NCBI RefSeq assembly: GCF_030818795.1
Contig: NZ_JAUTAY010000001.1
Location: 248,001 to 312,000 of the forward strand
Length of the DNA: 64,000 nucleotides
Origin: Microbacterium sp. SORGH_AS_0862
Lineage (GTDB): Bacteria; Actinomycetota; Actinomycetes; Actinomycetales; Microbacteriaceae
Reading direction: 5' to 3'
In this document: in pieces, positions 43,835 to 53,092 of the stretch
Layout: every line of letters starts with the position of its first letter
How positions within the stretch are numbered: the stretch's first letter is position 1
Program-made: the position numbers and the translations under genes
The notes under the pieces: model-generated
Database searches by the model: none
What the model was told of the DNA's origin: nothing
What the model saw: only the letters and a program-made list of their open reading frames with translations

Positions 43835-43881
43835 CCACAACATATGGGTTCGACACCGCGCCACAGCCCTACATACAGTGG
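43835..43881 (+). promoter_or_regulatory. Paired NrdR-type boxes upstream of nrdD
   Basis: Two 16-base blocks, CCACAACATATGGGTT (43835-43850) and GCCCTACATACAGTGG (43866-43881), resemble the NrdR consensus ACACTACATATAGTGT (11 and 12 matches of 16 by eye). Their 31-base spacing is the usual three-turn distance of NrdR box pairs. NrdR would repress nrdDG when dATP is ample. Confidence 0.65.
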
Positions 43882-43928
43882 TCACACCACCGCAGATCAC
43901 CTTCACCCCACGGCTAGAAGGAGCCTGC

Positions 43929-45743
43929 ATGTCCACGTCCACCACCGCCCGCTCGATCCCCGTCGCCCCCACGATCGACGAGTACCTCTCCCGCGGAGAC
44001 TGGCGCGTCAACGCCAACGCCAACCAGGGATACTCCCTCGGCGGCATGATGCTCAACACGTCGGGCAAGGTCATCGCGAACTACTGGCTCGACCAGGTCT
44101 ACGCGCCGGAGGCGGGTGCCGCGCACCGCGACGGCGACCTCCACATCCACGACCTCGACATGTTCGCCGGATACTGCGCCGGCTGGTCGCTGCGCACCCT
44201 GCTCGAGCAGGGGTTCAACGGGGTGCCGGGCAAGGTCTCCTCCGCCGCGCCCCGGCACCTCTCGAGCGCGCTCGGACAGATGGTGAACTTCCTCGGGACG
44301 CTCCAGAACGAGTGGGCGGGCGCCCAGGCGTTCAGCTCGTTCGACACGTACCTCGCACCGTTCGTGCGCCTCGACGCCCTCGACGCCGAGACCGTCCGGC
44401 AGGCGATCGAGGAGTTCGTCTTCAACCTCAACGTCCCCTCCCGGTGGGGCACCCAGACCCCCTTCACCAACCTCACCCTCGATTGGACGTGCCCGGACGA
44501 CCTCGCCGACCAGCGACCGATGATCGGCGGCCGGGTGTGCGACTTCACGTACGGCGACCTCGCCCCCGAGATGGCGATGATCAACCGGGCGTTCATCGAC
44601 GTCATGACCGCCGGCGACGCCGATGGACGGGCCTTCACCTTCCCCATCCCGACCTACAACATCACGAAGGACTTCGACTGGGACGACCCCGCCGTCGATG
44701 CCCTGTTCGCCATGACCGCCAAGTACGGGCTGCCCTACTTCCAGAACTTCGTGAACTCCGACCTCGACCCGCACATGATCCGGTCGATGTGCTGCCGCCT
44801 CCAGCTCGACCTCACCCAGCTGCTCGCCCGCGGCAACGGCCTGTTCGGCTCGGCGGAGCAGACCGGATCCCTCGGCGTCGTCACCGTGAACTGCGCACGC
44901 CTCGGTTACCTGCACCCGGGCGACGAGGCGGGTCTCATCGCCCGCCTCGACGAGCTGCTCGAGATCGCCCGCGACAGCCTCGAAGCCAAGCGCGTCGTGA
45001 TCCAGCGCCACATCGACGGGGGCCTGTTCCCCTACACGAAGCGCTACCTCGGAACGCTCGACAACCACTTCTCCACGATCGGCGTCAACGGGCTCAACGA
45101 GCTCGTGCGCAACTTCACCGGCGACACGGACGACATCACCTCGGAGGCGGGACACGCCCTCGTCGCCCGCATCCTGGATCACATCCGCGACCGGATGGTG
45201 GAGTTCCAGGAGGCGACCGGCACGATGTACAACCTCGAGGCGACGCCCGCCGAGGGCGCCACGTACCGCTTCGCGAAGAGCGACATCGCCCGCTACGAGG
45301 GCATCCGCCACGCGGGCACCGACGACAACCCGTACTACACGAACTCGTCGCAGCTGCCGGTCGGCTACACCGATGACGCGTTCGAGGCCCTTCTGCTGCA
45401 GGAGGACCTGCAGCAGAAGTACACGGGCGGCACGGTGCTGCATCTCTACATGGGCGAGGCCGTCTCCTCGGCGGCTGCCTGCCGGACGCTCGTGCGTCGC
45501 GCGCTCGAGAAGTTCCGGCTGCCGTACATCACCATCACGCCGACCTTCTCGATCTGCCCCCGCCACGGCTACCGCTCGGGCGAGCACACCGTGTGCCCCG
45601 AGTGCGGTGCCGACTGCGAGGTGTGGACGCGGGTCATGGGCTACTTCCGCCCCGTGTCGTCGTTCAACGTGGGCAAGAAGGGCGAGGCCGCCGAGCGCGT
45701 CGCGTTCGCCGAGTCGCGCTCCCTCGCCGCCGCGGCGGTGTGA
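43929..45743 (+). CDS. nrdD: Anaerobic ribonucleoside-triphosphate reductase (class III)
   Basis: A 604-residue glycyl-radical enzyme reducing ribonucleoside triphosphates without oxygen. Conserved parts are visible: NANQGYSLGGMMLNTSGK near the N-terminus, QNFVNSDLDPHMIRSMCCRL and GSLGVVTVNCARLGY in the barrel, the zinc-binding set CPRHGY...CPECGADC near residue 545, and the glycyl-radical loop RVMGYFRPVSSFN at about 575-588. AGGAGC precedes the ATG at 43929. The activase gene follows at once, and paired NrdR boxes lie upstream. Confidence 0.95.
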   Translation: MSTSTTARSIPVAPTIDEYLSRGDWRVNANANQGYSLGGMMLNTSGKVIANYWLDQVYAPEAGAAHRDGDLHIHDLDMFAGYCAGWSLRTLLEQGFNGVPGKVSSAAPRHLSSALGQMVNFLGTLQNEWAGAQAFSSFDTYLAPFVRLDALDAETVRQAIEEFVFNLNVPSRWGTQTPFTNLTLDWTCPDDLADQRPMIGGRVCDFTYGDLAPEMAMINRAFIDVMTAGDADGRAFTFPIPTYNITKDFDWDDPAVDALFAMTAKYGLPYFQNFVNSDLDPHMIRSMCCRLQLDLTQLLARGNGLFGSAEQTGSLGVVTVNCARLGYLHPGDEAGLIARLDELLEIARDSLEAKRVVIQRHIDGGLFPYTKRYLGTLDNHFSTIGVNGLNELVRNFTGDTDDITSEAGHALVARILDHIRDRMVEFQEATGTMYNLEATPAEGATYRFAKSDIARYEGIRHAGTDDNPYYTNSSQLPVGYTDDAFEALLLQEDLQQKYTGGTVLHLYMGEAVSSAAACRTLVRRALEKFRLPYITITPTFSICPRHGYRSGEHTVCPECGADCEVWTRVMGYFRPVSSFNVGKKGEAAERVAFAESRSLAAAAV

Positions 45744-45744
45744 G

Positions 45745-46479
45745 GTGATCCCCGCCGCGATCGATCCCGCCACCCTGCGCATCGCCGGTCTCACGCGTCT
45801 GTCCACGGTCGACTGGCCCGACAGGCTCGTCGCGACCGTCTTCCTGCAGGGGTGCCCCTGGGACTGCTTCTACTGCCACAACCCTGCGCTGCGCGCTCCC
45901 CGCGCGCCCGCGGCGATGAGCTGGCAGACGCTGCGGGCGTTCCTGAAGAAGCGGCGGGGACTGCTCGACGGCGTCGTATTCTCGGGCGGCGAGCCCACGA
46001 TGCAGCCCGCGCTGCCGGCGGCGATCGCGGCGGTGCGTCAGCTCGGGTTCGCGGTCGGACTGCACACGGCGGGGATCTATCCGGCGGCGCTCGCCCGCAT
46101 CCTGCCCTACGTCGACTGGGTGGGCCTGGACATCAAGACGAGCAAGCGGCTCTACGAGAAGGTCACCGGCTTCTCCAACAGCGCCGAACGCTCCTGGGGC
46201 TCGCTGTCGGTCGTGCTGGCCGAGTCGGCGGCGCGCGCGGAGACGAACCGCCCGCTCGACTACGAAGTGCGCACGACGGTTCACCCGGAGGCGGCGGATG
46301 CGGCCGAGCTCGCCGTGCTCGGACACCGACTCGCCGACGCCGGGGTCACCTGCTGGACGCTGCAGCGCTTCCGCAGCGAAGGCACCCGCATCCCCCTGCC
46401 CCGTGTCGGCGAGGCCTCCTACGAGGTCTCGCTCGACACGGTGCCGGGTGAGCGGTTCGCGCGGTTCGCGGTGCGCTGA
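45745..46479 (+). CDS. nrdG: Anaerobic ribonucleotide reductase activating protein (radical SAM)
   Basis: A 244-residue radical SAM enzyme that generates the glycyl radical on NrdD. The 4Fe-4S motif CxxxCxxC is CPWDCFYC (about residues 36-43), followed by FSGGEPTMQ for SAM binding and VDWVGLDIKT. The GTG at 45745 begins one base after the nrdD stop, so it is co-translated. It is longer than E. coli NrdG and has the ST-VDWPDRL start of the PflA-like NrdG subfamily. Confidence 0.9.
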   Translation: MIPAAIDPATLRIAGLTRLSTVDWPDRLVATVFLQGCPWDCFYCHNPALRAPRAPAAMSWQTLRAFLKKRRGLLDGVVFSGGEPTMQPALPAAIAAVRQLGFAVGLHTAGIYPAALARILPYVDWVGLDIKTSKRLYEKVTGFSNSAERSWGSLSVVLAESAARAETNRPLDYEVRTTVHPEAADAAELAVLGHRLADAGVTCWTLQRFRSEGTRIPLPRVGEASYEVSLDTVPGERFARFAVR

Positions 46480-46481
46480 GC

Positions 46482-48005
46482 TCAGCGCTGGCGGCGCTCG
46501 CGCACCCGCATGTTGATGACGATGGGCGTGCCCTCGAAGCCGTACAGCTCACGCAGGCGGCGCTGGATGAACCGGCGGTAGCCGGGGTCCAGGAAGCCTG
46601 TCGTGAACAGCACGAAGGTCGGCGGACGCGTACCCGCCTGGGTCCCGAACAGGATGCGGGGCTGCTTGCCGCCGCGCACGGGGTGCGGGTGCTCGGCGAC
46701 GAGCTCGGAGAGGAAGGCGTTGAACTTGCCCGTCGAGATGCGCTGGTCCCACGACTCGAGGGCCGTCTCGAGCGCCGGGACGAGCTTCTCGAGGTGGCGA
46801 CCGGTGCGCGCGGAGATGTTGACGCGCGGGGCCCACGCGACGTGCGCGAGGTCCTGCTCGATCTCGCGCTCGAGGTACCGGCGACGGTCGATGTTCGCCA
46901 TGTCGTCGTCGTTCAGGCGGTCCCACTTGTTGAAGGCGAGCACGAGCGCGCGGCCCGACTCGAGCACCATGTCGATGATGCGCACGTCCTGCTCGCTCAG
47001 GGGCTCCGACACGTCCAGCACGACGACGGCGACTTCGGCCTTCTCGAGCGCCGCCGAGGTGCGCAGCGACGCGTAGAAGTCCGCGCCCTGCTGCAGGTGC
47101 ACGCGGCGGCGGATGCCGGCGGTGTCGACCAGACGCCAGAGCTTGCCGCCGAGGTCGACGATCTCGTCGACCGGGTCGCGGGTGGTGCCGGCGAGCTCGT
47201 TGACGACGACGCGCTCCTCGCCGGCCGCCTTGTTCAGCAGCGACGACTTGCCCACGTTGGGGCGCCCGAGGATCGCGACGCGGCGCGGGCCGCCGATCTC
47301 GTGCTTGGCGACGGCTGAGACGTCCGGCAGCACCTTCACGAGCTCGTCGAGCAGGTCCGCGACCCCGCGGCCGTGAATGGCGGAGACCGGATGCGGCTCG
47401 CCGAGGCCCAGGTTCCACAGCGCCGCCGCTTCGGGCTCCTGGCGCGCGTCGTCGATCTTGTTGGCGACGAGCATGACGGGCTTGCCGCTGCGGCGCAGGA
47501 GCTTGACGACGTGCTCGTCGGTCGAGGTGGCGCCCACCATCGCGTCGACCACGAACAGCACCACGTCCGCGAGGTCGATCGCCACCTCGGCCTGCGCGGC
47601 GACCGAGCGGTCGATGCCCTTGGCGTCGGGTTCCCAGCCGCCGGTGTCGACGAGCGAGAAGCGGCGCTCGAGCCACTCCGCCTTGTACGTCACCCGGTCG
47701 CGCGTGACACCCGGGGTGTCCTCGACGACGGCTTCGCGGCGTCCGAGGATGCGGTTCACGAGCGCGGACTTGCCGACGTTCGGACGACCGACGATCGCGA
47801 CCACCGGCAGCGCCGGCAGGTACTCGATGCCGTCCCCGGAGCCGACGAGCCCCGCGAGCACCTCGGCGTCGTCGTCGTCGAGGTCGTAGTCCTCGAGCGA
47901 CGCCCGCAGCGCGATCGCACGCTGCTCCGCGAGTGTGTCGTCGATCCCGGCGAGGGTCTCCTCGAGCTGATCTGGTCCGGCTTCGTACTCGTCCTCAGCG
48001 CGCAT
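46482..48005 (-). CDS. der: Ribosome biogenesis GTPase Der (EngA)
   Basis: A 507-residue tandem GTPase that acts in 50S subunit maturation. The first G1 loop is GRPNVGKS at residues 73-80 and the second near 249-256; both have DTxG switch motifs ([11 protein letters not shown] and [10 protein letters not shown]) and NKxD motifs (ANKIDD and FNKWDR). A KH-like C-terminal domain follows. The N-terminal 65 residues are an acidic extension common in Actinobacteria. The ATG at 48005 overlaps the cmk stop region by 11 bases. Confidence 0.95.
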   Translation of the reverse strand: MRAEDEYEAGPDQLEETLAGIDDTLAEQRAIALRASLEDYDLDDDDAEVLAGLVGSGDGIEYLPALPVVAIVGRPNVGKSALVNRILGRREAVVEDTPGVTRDRVTYKAEWLERRFSLVDTGGWEPDAKGIDRSVAAQAEVAIDLADVVLFVVDAMVGATSTDEHVVKLLRRSGKPVMLVANKIDDARQEPEAAALWNLGLGEPHPVSAIHGRGVADLLDELVKVLPDVSAVAKHEIGGPRRVAILGRPNVGKSSLLNKAAGEERVVVNELAGTTRDPVDEIVDLGGKLWRLVDTAGIRRRVHLQQGADFYASLRTSAALEKAEVAVVVLDVSEPLSEQDVRIIDMVLESGRALVLAFNKWDRLNDDDMANIDRRRYLEREIEQDLAHVAWAPRVNISARTGRHLEKLVPALETALESWDQRISTGKFNAFLSELVAEHPHPVRGGKQPRILFGTQAGTRPPTFVLFTTGFLDPGYRRFIQRRLRELYGFEGTPIVINMRVRERRQR

Positions 48006-48684
48006 CGCGCACCTCCTGCATCTTCTCGGCGACCGCGAGAACGGCCGCCACTGTCTCATCGAAGTCGAGGTGCGTGGAATCCACGACCTCGACCCCTTCG
48101 GCCGCCGACATGAAGTCGACGACGGTGGAATCTGATGCGTCACGGCGCCGCAGCGAATCGGCGACCGACGCCGCATCCTGTCCGCTGACCTCGGCGCTGC
48201 GCCGGGCGGCGCGCACCTCTGGGGCCGCCGTGAGCAGGATGCGCACCGGCGCATCGGGAGCGACGACCGTGGTGATGTCGCGTCCCTCGACGACCACACC
48301 GGGCCGGCCGGACTCGGCGACCAGGGCACGGAAACGCGCGTTCACGGTGTGGCGCACGACGGGGACCCGCGCGACGCTGCTGACCGCCTCGGTCACGCGC
48401 GTCTCGCGAATCGCCTCGGTGACGTCCGCGTCGCCCACCCGCACCCAGTAGTCGTCCGGATCCAGCGAGATGCTGCCGTCGAAGTCGCCCATCGCCTCGA
48501 GCACCGCGGTGGCGTCGGAGGTGTCGACGGAGCGGTCGAGCGCGTGCCACGCGAGCGAGCGGTACACCGCGCCCGTGTCGAGGTAGCCGTAGCCGAGGCG
48601 TCGGGCGACTTCCTTCGAGACCGAGGACTTGCCGCTGCCGGCGGGGCCGTCGACGGCGACGATCGTGACGGCGGAATCACTCAT
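47995..48684 (-). CDS. cmk: Cytidylate kinase
   Basis: A 229-residue nucleoside monophosphate kinase converting CMP/dCMP to diphosphates. The P-loop is GPAGSGKSS at 13-21; [14 protein letters not shown] (about 34-47) and [11 protein letters not shown] are CMP-kinase signatures. The ATG at 48684 overlaps the tyrA end by eight bases. It is part of the conserved rluB-tyrA-cmk-der run. Confidence 0.95.
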   Translation of the reverse strand: MSDSAVTIVAVDGPAGSGKSSVSKEVARRLGYGYLDTGAVYRSLAWHALDRSVDTSDATAVLEAMGDFDGSISLDPDDYWVRVGDADVTEAIRETRVTEAVSSVARVPVVRHTVNARFRALVAESGRPGVVVEGRDITTVVAPDAPVRILLTAAPEVRAARRSAEVSGQDAASVADSLRRRDASDSTVVDFMSAAEGVEVVDSTHLDFDETVAAVLAVAEKMQEVRDAR

Positions 48685-49804
48685 TGGCACTGCTCGCAAT
48701 CCTCCACCCGCGCGCCTCGAGGCCCGCCACGGCGGGTGCGGCGATCGCGGGAACGACACTGATCTCTGCCAGGCCGAACTGGGCGCCGGGAGAATGCTCC
48801 AGGCGCAGGTCCTCGACGTTCACCCCGAGCTCGCCGAGCTCGCCGAACAGACGGCCGAGCTGGCCCGGAGTGTCGTCCACCATGACGACGATGGTCTCGA
48901 AGCGACGGTTCTGACCGTGCTTGCCGGGCAGCCGTTCGACGCCCTGATTGCCGCGCAGGATCGTGTCGGCGACACCGCGACGCGAGCCCGGCGCATCCGG
49001 CTCCCGCAGCGCGTCGGCGACGGCGGCGAGATCTTGGGCGAAGGCGTCGAGCACGTCGACGACCGGAGCGGCGTTGGCGCCGAGGATCTGCACCCAGAGC
49101 TCGGGTGCGGACGCGGCGAGCCGGGTCGTGTCGCGAACGCCCTGCCCGGCCAGGCGCAGGGCGTCCTCGGGCGCTGCCGTGAGCCGCGCGGCGAGCAGGC
49201 TCGACACGAGCTGCGGCACGTGCGAGACGAGGGCGACCGAGCGGTCGTGCTCCTCGGGGGCCATCTCGATCGGCGTCGCACCCAGATCGAGCGCAAGTCC
49301 CTCCACGAGCGCCAGATCGGCGGCGGTGGTCTCCTCGTCGCGGCAGACCACCCACGGCCGGCCGATGAACAGGTCGGCGCGTGCCGCGATGGCGCCGCCG
49401 CGTTCGCGGCCCGCCATGGGATGCGAGCCGATGTACCGCGTGAGGTCCACCCCGCGCGCGCGCAGCGCGCGCAGCGGCTGTCCCTTGACGCTCGCGACGT
49501 CCGTCACGACCGCCCCCGGGTAGGCGGCGAGCTCTCGTTCGACGACGTCGGCGATCACGTCGGGGGGCACCGCCACCACGATGAGGCCGGGAGCGTCGTC
49601 GGGGGCCGCGGCGCGTCCGGCGCCGTAGTCGATCGCGAGGCGGAGCTGGGCGGGTGAGGTGTCGTCGAGCACGACGTCGACGTCCAGGGCACGCAGGGCG
49701 TGACCGATGCTGGCGCCCAGCAGGCCCGCACCGACGACGCGGACGGTACCCGAGGTGCGCGCGGCGACCCGCGCGGGCGCGCTGGTGCCGTTCGACTCGC
49801 TCAC
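48677..49804 (-). CDS. tyrA: Prephenate dehydrogenase with ACT domain
   Basis: A 375-residue NAD(P)-dependent enzyme of tyrosine synthesis. The Rossmann loop [10 protein letters not shown] lies at 25-34; [11 protein letters not shown] (about 128) and SHVPQL carry catalytic and substrate-binding residues. Residues about 305-370 ([19 protein letters not shown]) form an ACT domain for feedback control by tyrosine. It starts with a GTG overlapping the rluB stop (GTGA). Confidence 0.93.
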   Translation of the reverse strand: MSESNGTSAPARVAARTSGTVRVVGAGLLGASIGHALRALDVDVVLDDTSPAQLRLAIDYGAGRAAAPDDAPGLIVVAVPPDVIADVVERELAAYPGAVVTDVASVKGQPLRALRARGVDLTRYIGSHPMAGRERGGAIAARADLFIGRPWVVCRDEETTAADLALVEGLALDLGATPIEMAPEEHDRSVALVSHVPQLVSSLLAARLTAAPEDALRLAGQGVRDTTRLAASAPELWVQILGANAAPVVDVLDAFAQDLAAVADALREPDAPGSRRGVADTILRGNQGVERLPGKHGQNRRFETIVVMVDDTPGQLGRLFGELGELGVNVEDLRLEHSPGAQFGLAEISVVPAIAAPAVAGLEARGWRIASSANE

Positions 49805-50574
49805 TGGTTCTCCTGCTCTCCGGGCGGGTCGGACACCTGGTCACGGCGCGCGAGCGTGAGAAGCGCACCCCGCTCGATCTTAGTCAACTCCCGCATCCGT
49901 CCCGCCGGGAGTGTTCCCAGGTGGAGAGGCCCGAACTGCCGGCGCACGAGTTCGAGAACGGGATGGCCGACCGAGGCCATCATGCGACGCACGATGCGGT
50001 TGCGGCCGGAGTGCAGCGTGAGCTCCACGAGGCTGCTCGTGGCGGAGGCATCGAGAAGGCGGGCCTTGTCCGCCCGGATGAAGCCGTCCTCCAGCTCGAA
50101 ACCGCGCGTGAGGGCTGAGATCGTCTGCGCCGACACCCGGCCGTCGACCTTCGCGATGTAGACCTTCGTGACCCCGAACGAGGGGTGAGCGAGCACGTGG
50201 GCCAGCTCTCCGTCGTTCGTCAGCAGGAGCAGGCCCGACGTGTCGGCGTCCAGGCGACCGACGTTGTAGAGGCGCTCCTCGAAGTCGCGGGTGAACTCGC
50301 GGAGGTCGCGGCGCCCGCGGTCGTCCCCCATCGAGCTGACGACACCGGTGGGCTTGTTGAGCATCACGTATCGCTTCGACTGGTCGAACTCGACGGCGAC
50401 GCCGTCCACGTCGACGAGATCGACCTCGGGATCGATCCGGCTGCCGAGCTCGGTGACGACGGCGCCGTTCACGCGCACCCGCCCTTCGACGATGTACTGC
50501 TCCGCCACGCGGCGTGAGGCGACGCCCGCGTTCGCGAGCGCCTTCTGCAGGCGGACGCCCTCGGTGTCGGTCAT
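49801..50574 (-). CDS. rluB: 23S rRNA pseudouridine synthase, RluB family
   Basis: A 257-residue RsuA/RluB-type pseudouridine synthase. An S4 RNA-binding domain (residues 7-50, RLQKALANAGVASRRVAEQY) precedes the catalytic domain with Asp109 in GRLDADTSG. It modifies a 23S rRNA uridine in the peptidyl-transferase region. It overlaps both scpB (ATGA) and tyrA (GTGA), indicating one transcript. Confidence 0.92.
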   Translation of the reverse strand: MTDTEGVRLQKALANAGVASRRVAEQYIVEGRVRVNGAVVTELGSRIDPEVDLVDVDGVAVEFDQSKRYVMLNKPTGVVSSMGDDRGRRDLREFTRDFEERLYNVGRLDADTSGLLLLTNDGELAHVLAHPSFGVTKVYIAKVDGRVSAQTISALTRGFELEDGFIRADKARLLDASATSSLVELTLHSGRNRIVRRMMASVGHPVLELVRRQFGPLHLGTLPAGRMRELTKIERGALLTLARRDQVSDPPGEQENQ

Positions 50575-51179
50575 CGTGCGGTCTCCTCGAAGCCGGTGCT
50601 GCCGTCATCGAGCAGCGGTGAGATGTGCGGAAGCTCGTCGATCGCGTTGATGCCGAGCTTCTCGAGCAGTGCATCGGTCGTGCCGTACAGGATGGCGCCG
50701 GTCTCCCCGTCGTGTCCGACCTCGGTGATGAGGCCTCGACCCACGAGCGTGCGCACGACCGAGTCGACGTTGACGGCGCGGATCGACGCGACCTGACCAC
50801 GGGTGACGGGCTGCTTGTAGGCGATGACCGCGAGGGTCTCCAGCGCCGCCTGCGACAGGCGAGCCGGCTGCTGGGTGCCGAGGAACTCGGTGATGACGCG
50901 GTCGTACTCCTCGCGCACGTAGAGGCGCCATCCGCCGCCCACCTCGCGCAGCTCGAAGCCGCGTCGCGGACCGCCGTCCTCGCCGTCGTAGTCCGCGACG
51001 AGCGCCGCGATCGCTTTGCGCACCGCCGGGACGGGCGCGCTGACGGCGGCCGCGAGCGCGACCACGCTGTGCGGCTCGTCCAGGATCAGCAGCACGGCCT
51101 CGAGCCGGCGCGCGACCGAGCCCACATCCTGCGGCCAGGCGGTCGTCTCCGATTCCTCGGTGCGGATGTCATCGGTCAT
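50571..51179 (-). CDS. scpB: Segregation and condensation protein B
   Basis: A 202-residue winged-helix kleisin partner that joins ScpA and SMC in the condensin complex. The conserved parts LEAVLLILDEPHSVVALAAA and ALETLAVIAYKQPVTRGQVASIRAVNVDSVV (seen in two segments, about 27-46 and 113-143) identify it. It overlaps scpA by 11 bases and rluB by four. Confidence 0.93.
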   Translation of the reverse strand: MTDDIRTEESETTAWPQDVGSVARRLEAVLLILDEPHSVVALAAAVSAPVPAVRKAIAALVADYDGEDGGPRRGFELREVGGGWRLYVREEYDRVITEFLGTQQPARLSQAALETLAVIAYKQPVTRGQVASIRAVNVDSVVRTLVGRGLITEVGHDGETGAILYGTTDALLEKLGINAIDELPHISPLLDDGSTGFEETAR

Positions 51180-51984
51180 AGTCGGCTCCCAGGGTGGCGA
51201 GGTTCTCCTCGGACCAGCGTTCCGCGCTCCAGCGCAGGGTCAGCTCGCCGAGGGGCTCCAGTTGCTCGAACGACAGTGCCGCGTGGCGGTACAGCTCGAG
51301 GATGGAGAGGAATCGTGCGACGACGATGCCGGAGGCGTCCACTCCGGCGATCAGTTCGCGGAAGGTGAGCGTGCCGCGCTGGCGCAGCAGCGTCACCACG
51401 ATCGCCGCCTGCTCGCGGATGCTGACCAGCGGCGCATGCAGGTGATCGAGCCCGACTGTCGGGATCTCCTTCGGCGCCATCGCCAGCATGGCGAGCGCGG
51501 CGAAGTCCTCGGTGCTGAGCGTCCAGACGAGCTCCGGCGCGGCCTGGCGGTACCGCTCGTCGATGCGGACGCTGCGCGCGTGCCGCCTCTCTTCGCGTTC
51601 CAGGGAGCGCGCGAACCAGGCGGACACTTCCTTGAAGGCACGGTACTGCAGCAGCCGGGCGAACAGCAGGTCGCGCGCTTCGAGCAGAGCCACCGCCTCC
51701 GCATCCACGAGCTCGCCCTGCGGGAGCAGCCCCGCCACCTTCATGTCGAGCAGGGTGGTGGCGACGACGAGGAACTCGGATGCCTCGTCGAGCTCCGCAT
51801 CCGGCCCGAGCTGGCGGAGGTACGCGATGAACTCGTCGGTCACGACGCTGAGCGCCACATCCGTGATGTCGAGCTCGTGCTGCGAGATGAGGGTCAGCAG
51901 CAGGTCGAACGGGCCGTCGAAGACGCCCAGCGATACCCGGAATCCGTCGGTGGCCGCGTCCTGCGGCTCAGGCGACGGCGCCAC
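51169..51984 (-). CDS. scpA: Segregation and condensation protein A
   Basis: A 271-residue kleisin of the SMC-ScpAB complex. FDGPFDLLLTLISQHELDIT near residue 22 is the family signature; the C-terminal winged helix ends in LRWSAERWSEENL. The start was set at GTG 51984 because the family begins shortly before the FDGPFDLLL motif; the gene then overlaps the end of parA by 17 bases. Confidence 0.92.
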   Translation of the reverse strand: MAPSPEPQDAATDGFRVSLGVFDGPFDLLLTLISQHELDITDVALSVVTDEFIAYLRQLGPDAELDEASEFLVVATTLLDMKVAGLLPQGELVDAEAVALLEARDLLFARLLQYRAFKEVSAWFARSLEREERRHARSVRIDERYRQAAPELVWTLSTEDFAALAMLAMAPKEIPTVGLDHLHAPLVSIREQAAIVVTLLRQRGTLTFRELIAGVDASGIVVARFLSILELYRHAALSFEQLEPLGELTLRWSAERWSEENLATLGADYDR

Positions 51985-52855
51985 GGGCGACCAGCTCCCG
52001 CGCGAGACGCAGGTAGGCCTGCGCCGCGGCATGCTCGGGAGCGAACTCGGTGATGGGCATCCCCGACACCGACGCGTCGGGGAACTTCACGGTGCGCCCG
52101 ATCACGGTCTCCAGCACGTCGTCGCCGAACGCCTCGACCACGCGTTCGAGCACCTCGCGCGAATGGAGCGTGCGCGGGTCGTACATCGTGGCGAGCACCC
52201 CGTCGAGGGTGATCGAGGGATTCAGCCGGTCGCGCACCTTGTCGATCGTCTCGATCAGCAGGGCGACCCCGCGCAGCGCGAAGAACTCGCACTCGAGCGG
52301 GATGAGCACGCCGTGACTCGCCGTGAGGGCGTTGACCGTCAGCAGCCCCAGCGAGGGTTGGCAGTCGATGAGGATGACGTCGTACTCCCCCGCCACGTGG
52401 CGGAGCACGCGCGCGAGGATCGTCTCGCGCGCCACCTCGTTGACCAGGTGCACCTCGGCGGCGGAGAGGTCGATGTTCGCCGGGAGCACGTCGAGACCGT
52501 CGACGGAGGTCTTCACGATGACCTCGCGCGGGTCGCGCTTCGTGTCCAGCAGCAGGTCGTAGATCGTGGGCACATCGTGCGTGGTGATGCCCAGGCCCGC
52601 GGACAGCGCGCCCTGCGGATCGAAGTCGACCGCCAGCACCTTGCGGCCGTAGTGCGCGAGGGATGCGGCTAGGTTGATGGTCGTGGTCGTCTTGCCGACC
52701 CCGCCCTTCTGGTTGCAGAGGGCGATGATACGCGCGGGGCCGTGGGCAGCGAGCGCCGGCGGTGTCGCGAACCCCTGATAGGGGCGACCGGTCGGGCCGA
52801 GGGGCACATCGCCCTTCGTGCCTCTACCCGCCTGCTTCACTGCGCGCTCCGCCAC
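51968..52855 (-). CDS. parA: ParA/Soj-like chromosome partition ATPase
   Basis: A 295-residue deviant-Walker ATPase: KGGVGKTT at 50-57, the Walker A' DFDPQG and VILIDCQPSLG. It is the ParA homologue that Actinobacteria carry next to scpAB and xerD, distinct from the origin-proximal parAB pair. The GTG at 52855 is preceded by GGGAG at a good distance. A basic 40-residue N-terminal extension is present. Confidence 0.9.
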   Translation of the reverse strand: MAERAVKQAGRGTKGDVPLGPTGRPYQGFATPPALAAHGPARIIALCNQKGGVGKTTTTINLAASLAHYGRKVLAVDFDPQGALSAGLGITTHDVPTIYDLLLDTKRDPREVIVKTSVDGLDVLPANIDLSAAEVHLVNEVARETILARVLRHVAGEYDVILIDCQPSLGLLTVNALTASHGVLIPLECEFFALRGVALLIETIDKVRDRLNPSITLDGVLATMYDPRTLHSREVLERVVEAFGDDVLETVIGRTVKFPDASVSGMPITEFAPEHAAAQAYLRLARELVARGAVA

Positions 52856-52949
52856 CGTACTCCCGCTCTGCTTGGTCGTTCGATCGATTCTAGCGACGGC
52901 AGGCGGCGGGTTCGGGGAGGGCGCACCGAGCCCCCTCCCCGAACCGCGC

Positions 52950-53092
52950 TCACACGGTGCGCCGGCGACGTGCGGCGGCGGCCAGCACGACGGCACCCGC
53001 GAGGAGCGCCAGGACGCCGCCGCCGAGCCATACGCCGGAGATCTCCGAGCCGGAGGCGGCCAGCAGGTGGTCGCCCTCCTCGGTCACCTCGG
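52950..53092 (-). other. Out-of-frame sortase anchor tail of the M28 gene
   Basis: In the frame one base off from the M28 gene the sequence continues APEVTEEGDHL, then LAASG, a hydrophobic helix and RRRRTV before TGA at 52950. This is an LPXTG-like cell-wall sorting signal (LAxSG type). It would be the natural C-terminus if one G were added near 53093-53100. Confidence 0.7.

Noticed and set aside
43914..45806. A 630-codon minus-strand frame opposite nrdD
   Set aside because: nrdD has complete family motifs, a ribosome binding site and NrdR boxes; the antisense frame has none.
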